The position numbers and the translations under genes are program-made. Shown piece by piece: positions 43,765-57,676 of a stretch of 64,000 nucleotides of DNA. Under the pieces are notes generated by a model. That model worked only from the letters and a program-made list of their open reading frames with translations, did no database searches and was not told the origin of the DNA. Origin of the DNA: Hyalella azteca. Its lineage: Eukaryota; Arthropoda; Malacostraca; Amphipoda; Hyalellidae. Each line of letters begins with the position of its first letter. Position 1 is the first letter of the stretch. The DNA lies in contig NW_025946706.1 of assembly GCF_000764305.2 (NCBI RefSeq), forward strand, positions 62,001 to 126,000, in the 5' to 3' direction.

Positions 43765-43935
43765 AAAATGAATGGATCATACTATCCAAATAATAACACA
43801 CTTTCTAACCAGATCACGAGCAGGAAGTGAACGTAGCAGTGATAGGCTTTTTGCCGGGCCAAACTGAGTCAGAATGACCCACACGAGGGCAACAAGTGCA
43901 ACACCATTAGGACAATGCCTCGCTCATTCCTCATA
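43765..43935 (+). mobile_element. Palindromic MITE-like repeat, copy 4
   Basis: Start ATGAATGGATCATACTATCC, core CGTAGCAGTGATAGGCTTTT, CAAACTGAGTCAGAATGACC, end ACAAGTGCAACACCATTAGG. Confidence 0.68.
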
Positions 43936-44057
43936 AAGACAAGGCCGGTCTCAATAACTCCAAGGAAGCCACGGCTTACAAAATAATGTATACGACTAAA
44001 CTACGTGTAAAATGCGACATGGAAAGACGCGCCGCCCTCTGCATGTATACTCAGAAG

Positions 44058-44225
44058 AAAGAACGGGTCATAATATCCAAATGGCGACACACTTTATTAC
44101 CCACAACACATGTAGGAAGCGGACGTAGCACTGATACGCCTTTTCACCAGGCCAAACTGGGTCAGGATGACTCACTCAAGGATATAAAGTGCATCGGAAT
44201 TAGAACACAGCCTCGCAGCCTTCAG
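44058..44225 (+). mobile_element. Palindromic MITE-like repeat, copy 5
   Basis: Start AGAACGGGTCATAATATCC, core CGTAGCACTGATACGCCTTT, CAAACTGGGTCAGGATGACT. End AAGTGCATCGGAATTAGAAC. Confidence 0.68.
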
Positions 44226-44279
44226 TCTCCGCAGGGCCGCGCAGCACTGGAGGAAAGAGCCATACCAACACACTCAGAG

Positions 44280-44430
44280 AATGGGATGAGACTTTGTCAG
44301 AATAGTGATGCACTTCTTACTTGCGTGTGGGTCATTGCAACCCAGTTTGGACCGGCAAAACGGCCGACGTCTGTTCCCTACTCATGCTATGGGCAAGAAA
44401 ATATTCCACAATTTGACCCATATGTTCAGC
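44280..44430 (-). mobile_element. Palindromic MITE-like repeat, copy 6 (inverted)
   Basis: Read on the plus strand it gives the reversed order: AATAGTGATGCACTTCTTAC, GTGTGGGTCATTGCAACCCA, GTTTGGACCGGCAAAA, and finally TTTGACCCAT. It lies head-to-head with copy 5. Confidence 0.6.
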
Positions 44431-45049
44431 TGAGTGCAGCAGGGCGGCCAGTACAGACCTCAATATCCCGCGAAATGCCATCAGTATAATTTCAGGACGC
44501 AAACGAGCGCTCGTGAGGCCGATATTGGGGCGGCCCGGCATGGCGGGCCTTATTTGTGGCCCAGCGACAACTGCGCTGGACCACTACAGATGACCTCCGC
44601 ATGAAGCAATTGATGAACTAGAGGCAAATAACGGCGTAGCAACGTTGATTTCGTTGAGACAATGTTTATTCTGTGTTATTTCAACGTCAAATGCCTGCAG
44701 CTAGGTCTGTTGATATTGAGTGCGTTGCGACACTTATCTGTTAGAACAATACTAACATCAAATCAAGTAGGACAATAAAGTCAAGTTCACATTTATTAAG
44801 CGAAACCGATCAACGCGACACGAACGTACGCACAAGTAAGTGCATAGAGGCGGATAACTCAATAGTACACGAATGAGTGATTTGGAGCATGAGAAGTAGA
44901 TTAAATGGTGGCCATTAAATCGCACCACGAATTACTTAATACACACTCAGAAATTCGATAAATTTTGTCCAAATAGTAATGCATATCTTGCATATGGTGG
45001 GCTAGGTGATGCTCATCACTAGACATTTATTATAACTGAAACTTTTTAC

Positions 45050-45115
45050 TAACTTATCAAGAACTTATCAAGAACTTTTACTTATCATAAACTTATCAAG
45101 AAGTTATCAAATGCT
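45050..45115. repeat. Short degenerate repeat
   Basis: Four copies of AACTTATCAAGAA within 65 bp. Confidence 0.8.
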
Positions 45116-48100
45116 GTCGTGTGCATGTAGCCATCGGTAATGGGATTTTTGTTAAATTATCCACTGTAAAATGAAGAAGAAGATGAATAAGGAATTACTT
45201 TCACAGCAGGTTGATACCACCAATAAATATGAATCCGTATCCCTCCAAGAAGATGCGTTAGAAGCATTACACTTTACAGGATACTTAATTCTTCATTCAC
45301 GGTTGTATATCACCAACCCATTATCATCAAATTACCATAAATGATTTTTTAATTGCTTATTCAATAGCACATTTGCTTCGTCCAAAAAATTATTATTCCA
45401 TAACAATCAGTACCTATGCCACATTTGCGTCCCCTAAAGAGGCACTATTTTCAAATGCAGATCAACAACGGAGAGAATTTCCCTGAAACAGCTGCGTTCA
45501 ACTGAGAGGGCTACAATAAACAAATGAAAAATCTTGATTATTTCGAACGGTTGCGTTCCACCTGAAAAAAAAACATCGTATAAAATTGAAAAATGTTCAT
45601 CATTCTGAAGCTTTCTTATGCCGAAATGACGTGGCTGTACTAAAGCTGCAGCTGCGCGGAGCCTCAGGCCAGCAAATCTCGAGCTTAGCTTCGAGCGTCA
45701 CTCCGGCCACCTGCTCACCGCGGCAACTTGCAGGGTGGGAGGAGGGAGCTAGTACTAAAGATTAAATTCTAATCACATCTTAATTTAAATTAAATAAAAA
45801 CTACATTTTGTCACACAATCAATAACAAGTTTTTCACACTGATTCCAGTAATCGTAAATATGTATTTTGAAGTATCAAAATACACAAACTTGCATTTGAA
45901 GTACCAATGCAGAAATTACGCTCAACTCAGGTACTTGAACATAACATGGCCTCGTGATTGCAAACTGACCGAGACAATGCGAAATAAAATAAGAATCCAT
46001 TGCAGAAAAATCTCGATGAAACGGAAGTAAATCAGGGCATGGATTTGAAGCAAGCAGAGAGTTACGTGCACATAGTTTCACGTAGGATACGTTTGAAAAC
46101 TTGTTAAAAGTTAGCCCGTTTAGAGCAACGCGTTCTGAAGTTGCGTAACACGGGGAATAAAGATCCTATAATCGCGTTCATGCGGTATGTCCGCAGTTCA
46201 CTGTTGCGAAGTAACCGTTTAAATTTGTTCTTTTTGAAATAACATGCATCGCATACAGGTCTAAAGCTTTGATGCGACTTCTTACTCTAGTTAAGAATTT
46301 CACAAAATGTTTTATAATTCAAATTCGATTACTTCAACCTTAACTTCTTTTCGTGTAAAGTAATAATTGTGGCCGAATCCATGGAGTTTTGCGCAAAATA
46401 ATAATAATTAAGTGTATATACACCAATTTAAAGAAAAACAGAGATGTCTTTGATGATGATACTCTCCACAATATCAAAATAGTTATTGAAAAGCAGAATA
46501 AACAATTCATGACTTAGAAGATTTTCAAAATTAGTGTCTTGCCTTATTTTAAGAGAGCGCTAATCACCCTGCATATACAGCTAGGTTGGACTCGTTAAAA
46601 CTCGCACAAAGGCAAAGCTCCTTATACGCTGCCTCTACTCATAGTATGTCTTTTACGTCATAGATACCAGCCGACTTATGATCAGTAATGAACATAAGAC
46701 AAGCACCTCAACAATCTCCCTACAATATTGCGGGAGACTCAAATTCCAGAGATATGAGTTCGGCAGGCTCTGATGACGCTAAGGTCTATCTATTTAAAGC
46801 GTGGGTAAACGTGAACCTAAAACTTGTATAAAAAAATAGTTCTATCATAAATATTTTCGTACTATGCTAGTATACAAGGTCATGAATTAGTTTATCAACG
46901 TTCGTACAATATAATTCGTAACTCGATCCTATATAAAAAGAATCATACGGTACTTCCGAGACACATACTTCCATGCACCAACCTGGAAGGAGCCGAACTA
47001 TTGCGACATTGCCTTGCAATAACAAATTTGGGTGGTTAAAGTTAACTCCCAGAAAACAATTCCAAAGACTCTGAGATAATTTAAAGTGATGAAAACTAAG
47101 GTCATTTTCAGAACTTGAGTGAGATTTGTTGAAGCTTTGCTGGCAACGGAACAATTTCTGTCGCATGGATTTGATGAAGACAAGAGAGAAATTGGTCCTA
47201 CCGAGCCCGGTGGGTGTAAGCTTAATGAAGAACTAGGCCGTTTCTTTCCATTAAAAGGGCCAGCTCTCCGGGCTCAGTGTTCATCCAATAATGCACCATC
47301 CAATAAATGTTCGCTGCCCTACAGCGGGAGATATGTTCGAGCAGAAACTCGCGCACGCATTTCACGACTCTTGCTACAGCGAAAAGCTTCTCGACGCACG
47401 ATCGCACTTAAATTGGAAACTTGGAAAGCTGGAACAGATCTTTGAATGGAAACTATCCCGAACGATAACTTGAATGTTGTTCACTCATGTGGAATAAATT
47501 GATAGCAATATGTTTTCGTCAGCAGTGCTATGGGGGTAGCATGTGAGTACAGGGTCAAGGTATTCGAGATTTCTACGTTGGGCCCACACGACTGCACGCA
47601 CAGGCTGTGCGTGTAGCACGTCGAGCCTCGCAGCACCAAAGTTCATTAGCGCGCCCGACGGAATGAAAATTAAGCCTTGACTGAAGTTGAAGTAATTATG
47701 AAGTCAGGGAGTGGACAAGAAAAATATTAAGCCTTTACTAACACGGAAGTTATTAGACATATTTACCTTAGCACAAGTGGAACAAATTGTACTTCTGACG
47801 ATTGTGCCTTTCATGAACTAATGCAGAAGGGAAGGCGGATGATGATGATGGAACCGAGGAATAGCGTGAGAAAAGTGCAGCTGGCCGATAATATGCGATT
47901 AAAGTTAGGGGGCCCAGATCTAGCACTGATAATGGAAAAAATACAGAAATTCCTATACCATAATGGACTGCACGAAAAGCATATCAATGACGCAGTCACT
48001 ATAGTAAGTGATGGTTTAAGATGAAGAATATGAAGTAATCTGAAGTTACCAGTACTGGATTGAAGCAAATAAAGCCATCTCAAATTTCCTACTGCATGAT

Positions 48101-48252
48101 GTTCGCATTTGTGATGCTGCTCGTACAGCTGTGCTCAACGTAAGCACAAAAGAAGGAACTTTAAAAAGAGTAAAATGCTAATATCTGATGCATCTAAGAT
48201 TGCACAATTTCACGCGAATCTTTTGAACGCAATTCGACCGACTGCAGGTGCA

Positions 48253-48300
48253 GGCGTAACGGGCGGGCGTAACGGGCGGGTGTAACGGACGTACAGGAAG
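48253..48300. repeat. Short GC-rich repeat
   Basis: Three or four copies of CGGGCGGGCGTAA-like units. Confidence 0.75.
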
Positions 48301-48723
48301 TGTCAGGGTGCAACGGTCAGAGGCGCGCGGTGAGCGAGGTCCTGCAGTTCCGGGCTTTCTTATGTGCCGCGGGCAGTCAGCATTCCGCGCGACCCAAGCA
48401 TACTTCGCCTCAGTGACAAGTGCTTCGGGTCCCTGTCAAGGTATCTGTGATGTGATAGCAACGAAGTTTTCAAGGGTCCACCTGGGCTTCGGGTCCCATC
48501 AAAGTATTCGTGTTGTAATAGCAGTGTACTTTTCATTTAATTGAAAATTCCATCTGTTAGATTCATCATCTTGATGCTGACTCAGATAGTTTCTATAGTT
48601 ATGAGAATAAAAAACATAATAATCTAGAAGAATAGCTAACAGCCATTTGTCGCATAGATACCCGATTTAAATATTTAATTTGACGCCGAATATAAGAAGG
48701 TCTCAAGACGAACCGAATCTCAC

Positions 48724-48840
48724 GTGCAGATGAGGAAGCTGGCTGATGGCGGGAGTGAGATCGACGCTCGGGTAGAAGAGCGGCAGGTGTGCGGGCGTTG
48801 TCGTGACCAAACTGTGCATGTTGCTGTACTGCCGACCCAT
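48724..48840 (-). CDS. Candidate coding exon of unknown gene
   Basis: 39 GC-rich codons from an ATG (MGRQYSNMHSLVTTTPAHLP...) to a strong donor CAC|GTGAGA, phase 0. The surroundings are AT-rich, as around the true exons. It cannot join ADAM10 exon a directly, because exon a needs one preceding codon base. It could be a separate gene or need another exon between. I do not recognise the protein. Confidence 0.25.
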
Positions 48841-51360
48841 GTTCGACTAGGCTCAGTGAACCTTTGACTACCTTAATGCCCAGCTGTTACTAATAATACC
48901 CTATAGTTATAGGGAACTAACTACATGTTTGGGGCATAAACTGACCAGAAAATATGTACTACTATTAGGCAATAATAACTGTGCAGTATCAGTCAACACT
49001 AGTAGTTGAAACAATTATTAGGTCCAATTTCTAGAATTTAGTGAATGAGACAGCAAGATCCACACCTGACGCACTAGAATTTCATGCCGACTCAAAGAAG
49101 ACACTTCAAGTTATTGAATAATAATATTTATCATAGTGCATGCGCAAAGTCTGCAAAGGTTCTTTCTACAAAAATGAGTATACGAAATCGGTCTTTAAAT
49201 TTAATGAACAGGAAAAGATTCTACATATTTTGGATATTTGAAAATTCAGGTAGATGAAATTTTGTTCATTTTTGTTAAAGTTTGCGGACTCTGGTAATTA
49301 GAATTAATCCAGTCACTTAACACAGCAGTTTTAGGTCGAGCAGCGGCGTACTAAGATACAGTTTAATATGGCGAGCCTCTCCATCGTCCGATGTTACAGG
49401 AGCTCAGGAGTCAAAATGAGACTTCTTGGTAATTTGAAAATAACAATAAAAGTCTCAAGGCGGAAATGCACCAGGAAGGAGAGAGAAAATGTTCCGAGTC
49501 GTCAGGAAATTAAACTGAATGAAATAAAAAGCGTGTAACCCGTAAAACATGTCATGTAACACAAGCTATTTGGTTGGAACTCCAACAATAATTAGGACTG
49601 TAACAGTGAGTGAACAAGATAAAACTATCTCAGTTCTCTCTAAGTTGTTGATGGCCGCAAGGTATATAATATATATAATATATATTACTGAGATGGTTTT
49701 ACTCGAACAATCAGGAAAGTTCTCCTTAAATTCAGGTTCACGTTTGCATTCGTTTACAACTTTACACTCAAGACCAAATGACCAGATAACATAACGTCCA
49801 ATTCATTGGAATTTGAAAGTTATGATATTCGTTGTAATTAAAGTTAAAAGAAAAGTGTGTATATCCACCGACTTTAAATTAAAGCAGCACTTCAGGACCG
49901 AGTATCATAACTACAGACCTTGAAATGCTCACTCCCACTACATGCGAGCTCGTTAACATGCCGTAAAATTTTTATAGGCCAATTTAGCTGGTGACATCAC
50001 CACCATTGAGCAAATGTTGCTCCTGTCAGTTACCGAAATGTGATAAGTTCCTCTAAAAATAAATTTCTCTTCATGCAACATTAGGAAAAATTTTAAAATA
50101 CGTTGTAAAAAAGGGGTCCATTAGTAAATGTTATATTCTTTTGAACAATAGAAAAACTCCTCCGGTCATGATAATAAATAATGAGGTGAGGGGTTTCAAT
50201 CTCAATTGAGAATGCAACGGATGAAAGAAAAAACACGATGAATAAAGAGCAACATCGTGAAGGTGGTTTAGAGCAGCAAGTTACGACAGACATGCCCATG
50301 CAGACCTTGAGACCAAATGCCACGGTGGCGACCGCTGCAGTTCGTCTCTGGACACTCGTCTATAGATCGCTTCTCGTCAATGACGACAAATTGTTAACAC
50401 CTGCCATCTCGTGAACCCAAAAGTTTACTGGTATTTAGTCATCTTGCTAATTAAATTTACAAATCATACAACAAGATGCACGCATTTACGATGACGTCAC
50501 GCTTTCGGTTAAGGTACACAATTTTCCATGATGCAACTCATGAGTTCTGAGCCGCGCCCGTAGGCAGGACACGAGAGCAACTAACTCATCGATGAGAGAA
50601 GTTAATGAATTACTTAACAGATGAATTTGTAACGTAATCATAGAAGATGAATAGATTTTAACACTCTTATGGGGATTACAAATTCAATTGAGATTTAAAG
50701 ACCTCACAGTAACGATATTGTTCATTTCTCATCAGTACATTGGTTTGCAGTGATTCCAGTAACTCGATGTGCTCTATCAATTACTCCTATAAATGAAAAA
50801 CATATAAATAAGCTATAGTAATTATACCTGATATTCTATCTCGATCGTATCCAAGCTCCCCGTGCAAATTTACAAATTTTTTCGATGTTTATATAGTTAT
50901 TTGCACCGTCATTTCCATAAGATGAATTCACATAAGATGAATTCATTTCATTTTGGTATTGTGTTAATGCAACAGTGGTTGAAATCCAGGCTAATGCCTC
51001 ATGCCGCACTAATGAGAAGGGCTGAAGTCTCTGTGGCTCGCACAAGTTTTACTGACATCAAAGCTGTCTCGTTGTGTCTGTCTGAGACAGTTATATTATG
51101 CATAACCCTGACATGCATTGAATTTTACGTCAACACAGATATTTTCTGTGTTCGACTGAAACTACACGCAAGCAGGTCGGAACCACGCTGCGGATACTGA
51201 GAACCGAGCGAGGCTTCCACTAATAACTGTTTTAATGAGCGATTAGCAAGGCAAATTGCAGGGACGACGCACCAGATTAGGGCGGCTTACGAGTCTAATT
51301 ATTAATCTAAAGCTGGCGACTCATAACAAAGTGGACGATGAGAGCTGCTTCAACACAGCA

Positions 51361-51383
51361 CAGCTGCTGCTGCTGCTGCTGCT
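51361..51383 (+). repeat. (CTG)n microsatellite
   Basis: Seven CTG/TGC triplets. They supply a poly-leucine run inside an open frame at 51256-51501 (plus). Confidence 0.9.
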
Positions 51384-52004
51384 CATCGTCATTTTTGTGC
51401 TGCTTGGATGTACCAAACTTATGAAGACGATCGTAGCTTCTAAGTTAACCATTTGTCCTATTTTTATGTCTACGCTTAGTAGATTCAATTTTAAACCTTA
51501 ATGATTTTCGTCCGGTGGTAATACCAGCTTCCCAAGGATGGAGCTCCTGTTTGGCAGTGGTAATATCATTAATTTCAGAGCACTAATTAACTAAGTTCCA
51601 TGTGCCATTACAAGAAGCAACCCTCATGACGCAAGTCTGCCCTTGAATGCACCATTATTCGAGCTCGTGCAGTTGTAACGAGAGTAAAAACTCGCCTGAG
51701 CTCAGGTGCTTATCATGCCTGACGATCGCGCTTGATGCCGCTAACTCGCTATAAGTCCATCGAGATTCGAACCAGTGAGTCAGCGAGTAAATGCCAATAT
51801 TGAGGCTTATAGATATCTTTATTTAGAGACTAACATACTTGCAGGTAATCAGCAGGATTTCAAATGAATTAAAATGAATTTGTCACCTAATTGATACCTA
51901 CATCAGTTATGCAAATATCAGCTAGCTGTGAAAACATCAACAAATAATCAGCATGGTCCAGACATCTGAAGTTTTGATAGTTCCGTAATAAGATTAGATA
52001 CACG

Positions 52005-52078
52005 TAACAGTTTAGTTATTAGATTAGATAATAAATTGGTTATAAGATTAGATAATAGATTATTTATAAGATTAGTTT
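52005..52078. repeat. Short AT-rich tandem repeat
   Basis: Repeated TTATAAGATTAGATAATA pieces, about four degenerate copies. Confidence 0.8.
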
Positions 52079-55000
52079 ATATTGATGTATCACGCAGCAG
52101 AGCGTGGCGTGAGAAGGGTTCTGCTAGCGACACGAGAGTGAGTGTAGTATACCCTCGTATGGGCAGGAGGCTCACGAACACTTAGCTCTATTGTTCCCGT
52201 AATTATAGTCTCGCACGCAATACACTGCATGGGAACTGAATATATAATAACTAAATAAACCATTCTGTAATGGCCTGATAGCAAGACGAACTTCGAGCTT
52301 AATTTAGTTCGAACATGGCGCACATATTCGCGATGCATGCACTGGCGAGCATTGAATACGTTCAAGTAGACGCATATTAAATTCGTTTCTTATTTCGTTT
52401 TCTGGCTACTCTATGCATCCTCTTGTTTTTCAAGCTTTTTGGCAGCATCATCGCTACAACTATAACGTACCTTCAAGCTTCTGTGATAAGTTGTAACATG
52501 GAAGCCAGACACTAAAAATTTTCGATGAAACTGCCCCCTATAAATTCAAATAGGCTGGTACACTCGGCATTCACCACATCAGCCTTGGCATCAATTGTAT
52601 CAAAAGGACTCAGGATCGGACACCGAGGAAGTAAGTTTAAGAGATACAAGCCGACGAGGCGAACTCATCTCCAGCGCAAACAAGCTATAAAACAACGGCT
52701 AGAAATGCTTAATCTGAACCACACAAGATTATGACAATTTTCAATTCAACTTATATCATGACATGACGTATTCGTGAAGCAGTGCATGAATAAGAAATAT
52801 AGGTATAGATCTCTAAGAAGATAAATTTCAGTAAATGAATACGACAAAGTGTAAACAAGCAAACGCTGTAATGAGAGGCCCTTGTAAGGAAGAGGCTGGC
52901 ATCCAGACACAGCGATGACGACAGATACAGCGTGACGCCTTGCCAGCCACGACCTCAGCGGAGCCTTCATCTAATGACTCGACGCAATCGCAGGTTTTTA
53001 CTAACTCATTATAAAATAATTACTGCTAAATTCACTTCCTCATCACTCGGAGCGAGGGAAAATCCTGCGCGCTCGGTTGTTATGAAATATTCAAATTTCC
53101 GGCGAGCTTCAGCCACGACTTGTTGATAGCGAGACAGAAATAGTCTGATAAATTGCCACGCTGGAAACCAACCACGGTGCGAGTCAGGGACTTGTGCACA
53201 TAGCACGACATCACCCTAATGAAAGTGTATGTTATATTAGTGCAAAGCGGAAGAGAAATTAATGTAATTCTTCACCTTATGTTTTGTGAGTAATTCGGGT
53301 AATAAAATATTATGATAGCATTTGATTTTATTTGTTTTTAAGATAACCGCATCGCAATTACGACTAACACAAGACAGTCTTAGTAAAATAAATATGTAAA
53401 AAATATATATGTAAAATATGTAAATATGTAAGTTGTAAATGGAGTGTATAAATACTAAACGTTTTGTCTACAGAATTTTTTATCTAATTCCACTTATCAA
53501 CATTAAGGAGAGTAAATCACATACGACTGTAATTGCATCGTTAAGAAAGATCAGAAAAAATAAAGTTCAAGTTATGAGTAACGTTTAAACTAAAGATTAC
53601 CGCATATCTTAATTCATGCAATTGCGTGCCTCTGTGACCTAAGTTCCTGCAACGTTTGAAGTGAGTTTACTTCCTTTGTCTCTTTACGATTCATTCCACG
53701 CCTGACTGCCTTCTCAGTCTCCATTAATGCAAAAATGAAACCTTCTTCCTGCATGCTGGTCTTCAGTTCACGAGGTGAAGCCAACAGCAGCACAAGCTAC
53801 CGAGTGTGCAAGTAACGGGAAGAAGCAGCGGTCACGTCTACGCAGGTGTTTATTGTAAATGTGGAGGTGGCGCAGCGGTGACACAGAAAAACGATTCTGT
53901 GACATGCAAATGATGGTAACGGCAGCTCGCAAGACATGATACAAAACCGTGCACGGATTGACAAAAGAAAAACTTGAATATAAAAAAGTGATGGCAGGAT
54001 TCTTCGCGGTTTGCCCCGTCGGAACTATGCAGCAAAGAACTGCATTTCATGGCAATAAATTCCAAAATTATGCCGTATTTAAAAGCACAAATGAGCAAAA
54101 CTTAGAAAGTAATATCACGAAAAACTATTCATAAATCAGCGGTGCTAAATGTCGTTTTAATTTCTGAAAGTACTCGAACTAACTACAGTTCATAGAATGG
54201 AATTTTAGATGATCTCCAACTCCAAAAAAATACACGAGAATTTATTTGAAAAGGGAGATTTTATCATCAATCGATATTATACTAACTTTGTGAAGTTTAT
54301 TCAATCCCAGCTTGTGGTACACAGAAAACTAAATGATGCAAAATAAAGGGATGACGAAGTTTAAGATATAATCTAATTCGGACTACCGGTCCATGGCACG
54401 GTGCATAGTCGAGACAAATAAAAAAATTCATGTTTTTTCGGCGGGCAGGAAAAGTTCATGAGTGACAGAGACCATCAGCGACATTCCTCCTGCGGCTGCC
54501 GCGTGCTTGACAATGAGGCTCCGGCCGCTCAGCGGAGACCCGCATCCTGAGAATCGATCAAGGACGCGCGGCGACGAGTTCAAGTTCCTGCCTCACGCTG
54601 CATGCTGGCAAATGTTTTGTTCAATTATTTTGTTGCACTGTACAATGATGAATTAGGTCTGTTTTCGAGCAGCAATCGAACAATTTTCTTCAACAGCCTG
54701 TGGTCTGAACGATTTAAAATCAAACGGAATGATTGATCTATGTGTCTATAATTCCTAAATATGAGGATGGAGCAGCGGTAAAGTTGGTTGATAGGTAAAG
54801 TTAGTTGATTTTCAGTTTATATTTTTTGATGAGTTGGATCCATAACAGGGGACATAAACATAACATTAGGATTGGCTGGATTCGTCACAGGTCAAAGGCT
54901 ATCAAATGCAAGTTCGTTCAATTCGCACGCCTATAAAGACTTCATGTGAGCTTGAAATGAAATTCAATTCTCCTACCATGCAAAGAAAGCTCAAGTAACG

Positions 55001-56749
55001 CAAGCGTGAAATAAGAAACTATGTTGGGAGAGCACCTATACAATAAGCTCCAGACGGAGGTTTTCCGTCGATGGTGGCTGCAATACTCCATCATGATCTC
55101 ATCAGAAATATTCCTCGATCGCTCCAGCAGAAGCCTTCATTGAAATTCTTCCAGAGAAGTTAGACGTCCTTAAAGTGCTTTTATTTCTTTAATATTAGAG
55201 CGAGGCTCAGGGCGCTCGCCAATAAACCGAGAGCCAAATTCAAACTAACCATAAATTATTTTCCTCATAAATAATTTCAAAGCGCACTCACGCGGAATTA
55301 AAATTTCCTGAGCCGCTTACCAAGCGCTTATTAAAAGTGCGATAAATAATTTGTTTCATTTCTTAGGCTCTCAGGGAGAGATCGCACGTTCATAGTTATT
55401 ATAAGTATTGGTCGGAATAAGTTATGAACAGATTTCAATACCTATTTAGTCTCCATACACGAACCAAAGTAGTTTGGTATCCACTAAGTCGTGGACGCGA
55501 CGCGACCACAAACCTGGCACAAAAAGTCTCTACAATCATCTTGTTAACAATATAAATGATTGACATGATTGGAATAATATGATCACTTCGCTTAGCGTGG
55601 GATGCGATTCGTCTTCTGTTCAGTGCAAAAAGATTTAGATTTAAATGAAGCGCCTGTGAACCTACGAACCTATTACCAATAGTCTTCTGTTGAGCAGTAC
55701 CCAACACAACAGTCAACCATTCTAAGGTCACGTGATTTAGGGGCCATACGTATGGGGAGGGAGCGTGAGATCGCGAAGGTATTTGAAAAGCCATATCTTA
55801 GCTCCATCATAATATAAGTCAGAAGCGAAGAACTCTCTCACGACCGTCTTGACGAACTGCACCGTCACTATGGGAATTCCTACGACATACCTTAATTAGC
55901 CACATTTGAGTGGCGCATATCGACATCAGCACCGACATCAACAAACATATTAATCATCGAGCACGCATTCCACATTTTCAAACATATTGATCATCAAACA
56001 TGCAAATCGACATCATCAAACCCGGTAAAGGTGGGGAAAGAAATTTCGTAAATTCTGCATATATAATATGGGGTTTTATATTTTTAATGGGTGCTGTAGG
56101 CTATCAGTTGCTTTTGATCGGAATGAGCATCAGGCAAGCAGCAGTAAATGAGCCAACAACTAAGGTCTATAAATATAAGTTATAACTATAATTCTTCAAA
56201 CCATAATATCAAATCCATTAAACATATGAAATATCATTTATACCGGAATACATTAATGGGACAGCAAGTAAGTTGAATCTTCAGGAATAATGCCGGGACC
56301 AAATGCACACCCAGTTCATGCAGATACCATATCATATGGAGTAGAAGTCCACAGTGCGCACACAACCAACATCAAAGATTTTGCTCCAGCATTTTTAATT
56401 AGTAACCGCCATAATTTAAGGCCATAATTGACTCTTTCGTCGGAACTAATTCCGTCTCATTTTACCGGGAGCGTGCTTACAAAACTCGACGTTTTTTAAG
56501 TTGAAAAATGATAGAAAAAGGAAACTTGAAGGACTGTGGAACTAATGTAAGACTGTGTAATGTTTTCATCGCAACAATTATTGACAAATATTTGAATCCC
56601 AGACAACAGGATCAGTGGTGGCCACTCTACCGTCCCCGCAAACCAAGACCCCAAGCTTGTCTACGATGAGATCATGACAGTTTCCTCACTGCGTTGGGGC
56701 TCAGGTCTGATGTCGTCCTCCTCCCCTAGCGAGGGGCTTAACTGTAGGC

Positions 56750-56815
56750 ACGAGGGAGGCCCACAGCTGGGAGGAGGACGAGGGAGGCCCACAGCTGGAA
56801 GGACGAAAGAGGCCC
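56750..56815. repeat. Short duplicated segment
   Basis: GAGGGAGGCCCACAGCTGG occurs twice, followed by a related GAAAGAGGCCCAGAGC. Confidence 0.8.
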
Positions 56816-57531
56816 AGAGCAGACCGTCAGGACGCAAGACTCGTAATAAGTTCCTGTGTAGGGAAGAGGCGGAGGACCAGCGGTCGAAACCTCAAGGCTG
56901 AGTCGGTCATGACCACAGGCACACCTCGAGTCAGGAAACAAACAAGTCACGTGATGGTTTGGCTAACTCAGATAATATTTGCCGTCAACCATTTAAATGC
57001 ATATAAGAAAAAGAAACAGATATGATCCATGTATGAGTATGGAATTTAAATGTATTCCAAAACCATAGATAGAAAGAAATTAAGACCTAATTTCTCGTTT
57101 TAGAAACATGAGTCAAGAAATTTGATTGAGGGAAAACAAAAAATGCCCTGCAATAACGTCAAAACGAGCAAACGGAAAGAGGTGCTGGCGTAAGCAGAGA
57201 CATGAACTGCATGCAGACACAGCACCTGCAGACCGCACTTCTTACACAATCGGAAGCTTTCGCTAGAGACGCCATTAGCGGTGGTAACCGACGGAGGCGC
57301 TGCAGCGCAGGGTCATGGCTCATTTGTACCTCACACAGATAAATGACGTTGAAACAACATTCAATTAACGTTAGGTTAAGGGAAAAAAATTCATTCGACG
57401 TTAAATGTCTGGAGCTGGGGAGCTGTTCTCGCCCGCGACTGACGGGCGTGGGAGTGGGACAGCGCGAGGTGCAACGACCGCACCTGCACCCGCCGCTGCC
57501 GTGCTCGTGGCTGCGGAAATCACGTTCTCGG

Positions 57532-57676
57532 AGAAATGAATGGGTCATATTGTCTAAATAGTGATACATTTCCTGCACGTAGCTCTGATACGCCAGTTTA
57601 CCGTGCCAGACTAGACCAGGATGACCCACACAAGGGCAAAAATGCATCGATATATCTGGACAGCTTCACTGAATTC
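57532..57676 (+). mobile_element. Palindromic MITE-like repeat, copy 7
   Basis: Start GAAATGAATGGGTCATATTG then TCTAAATAGTGATACATTT, core GTAGCTCTGATACGCCAGTT, GATGACCCACACAAGGGC. End AATGCATCGATATATCTGGA then CTTCACTGAATTC is the inverted form of the start. The clearest view of the terminal inverted repeats. Confidence 0.72.

Larger units (their letters stand above)
43100..50000. other. Region upstream of ADAM10 exon a
   Basis: If the missing ADAM10 first exon lies further right, this is intron. Contains three palindromic MITE-like copies, short repeats (45050-45115, 48253-48300) and one weak exon candidate (48724-48840, minus). Other open frames are short and do not look like proteins. Confidence 0.5.

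Noticed and set aside
51256..51501. Frame with a leucine-rich hydrophobic stretch resembling a signal peptide
   Set aside because: The leucines come from a CTG microsatellite and it is on the wrong strand to be the ADAM10 first exon.
52746..52970. Minus-strand frame starting MKAPLRSWLARRHAVSVVIA as a possible ADAM10 signal peptide
   Set aside because: No suitable donor in the required phase follows, and the hydrophobic core is weak.
57159..57647. 162-codon minus-strand frame, and a similar one at 27795-28124
   Set aside because: Their shared part comes from the palindromic MITE-like repeat. The remainder is unrelated, so this is not a gene family.
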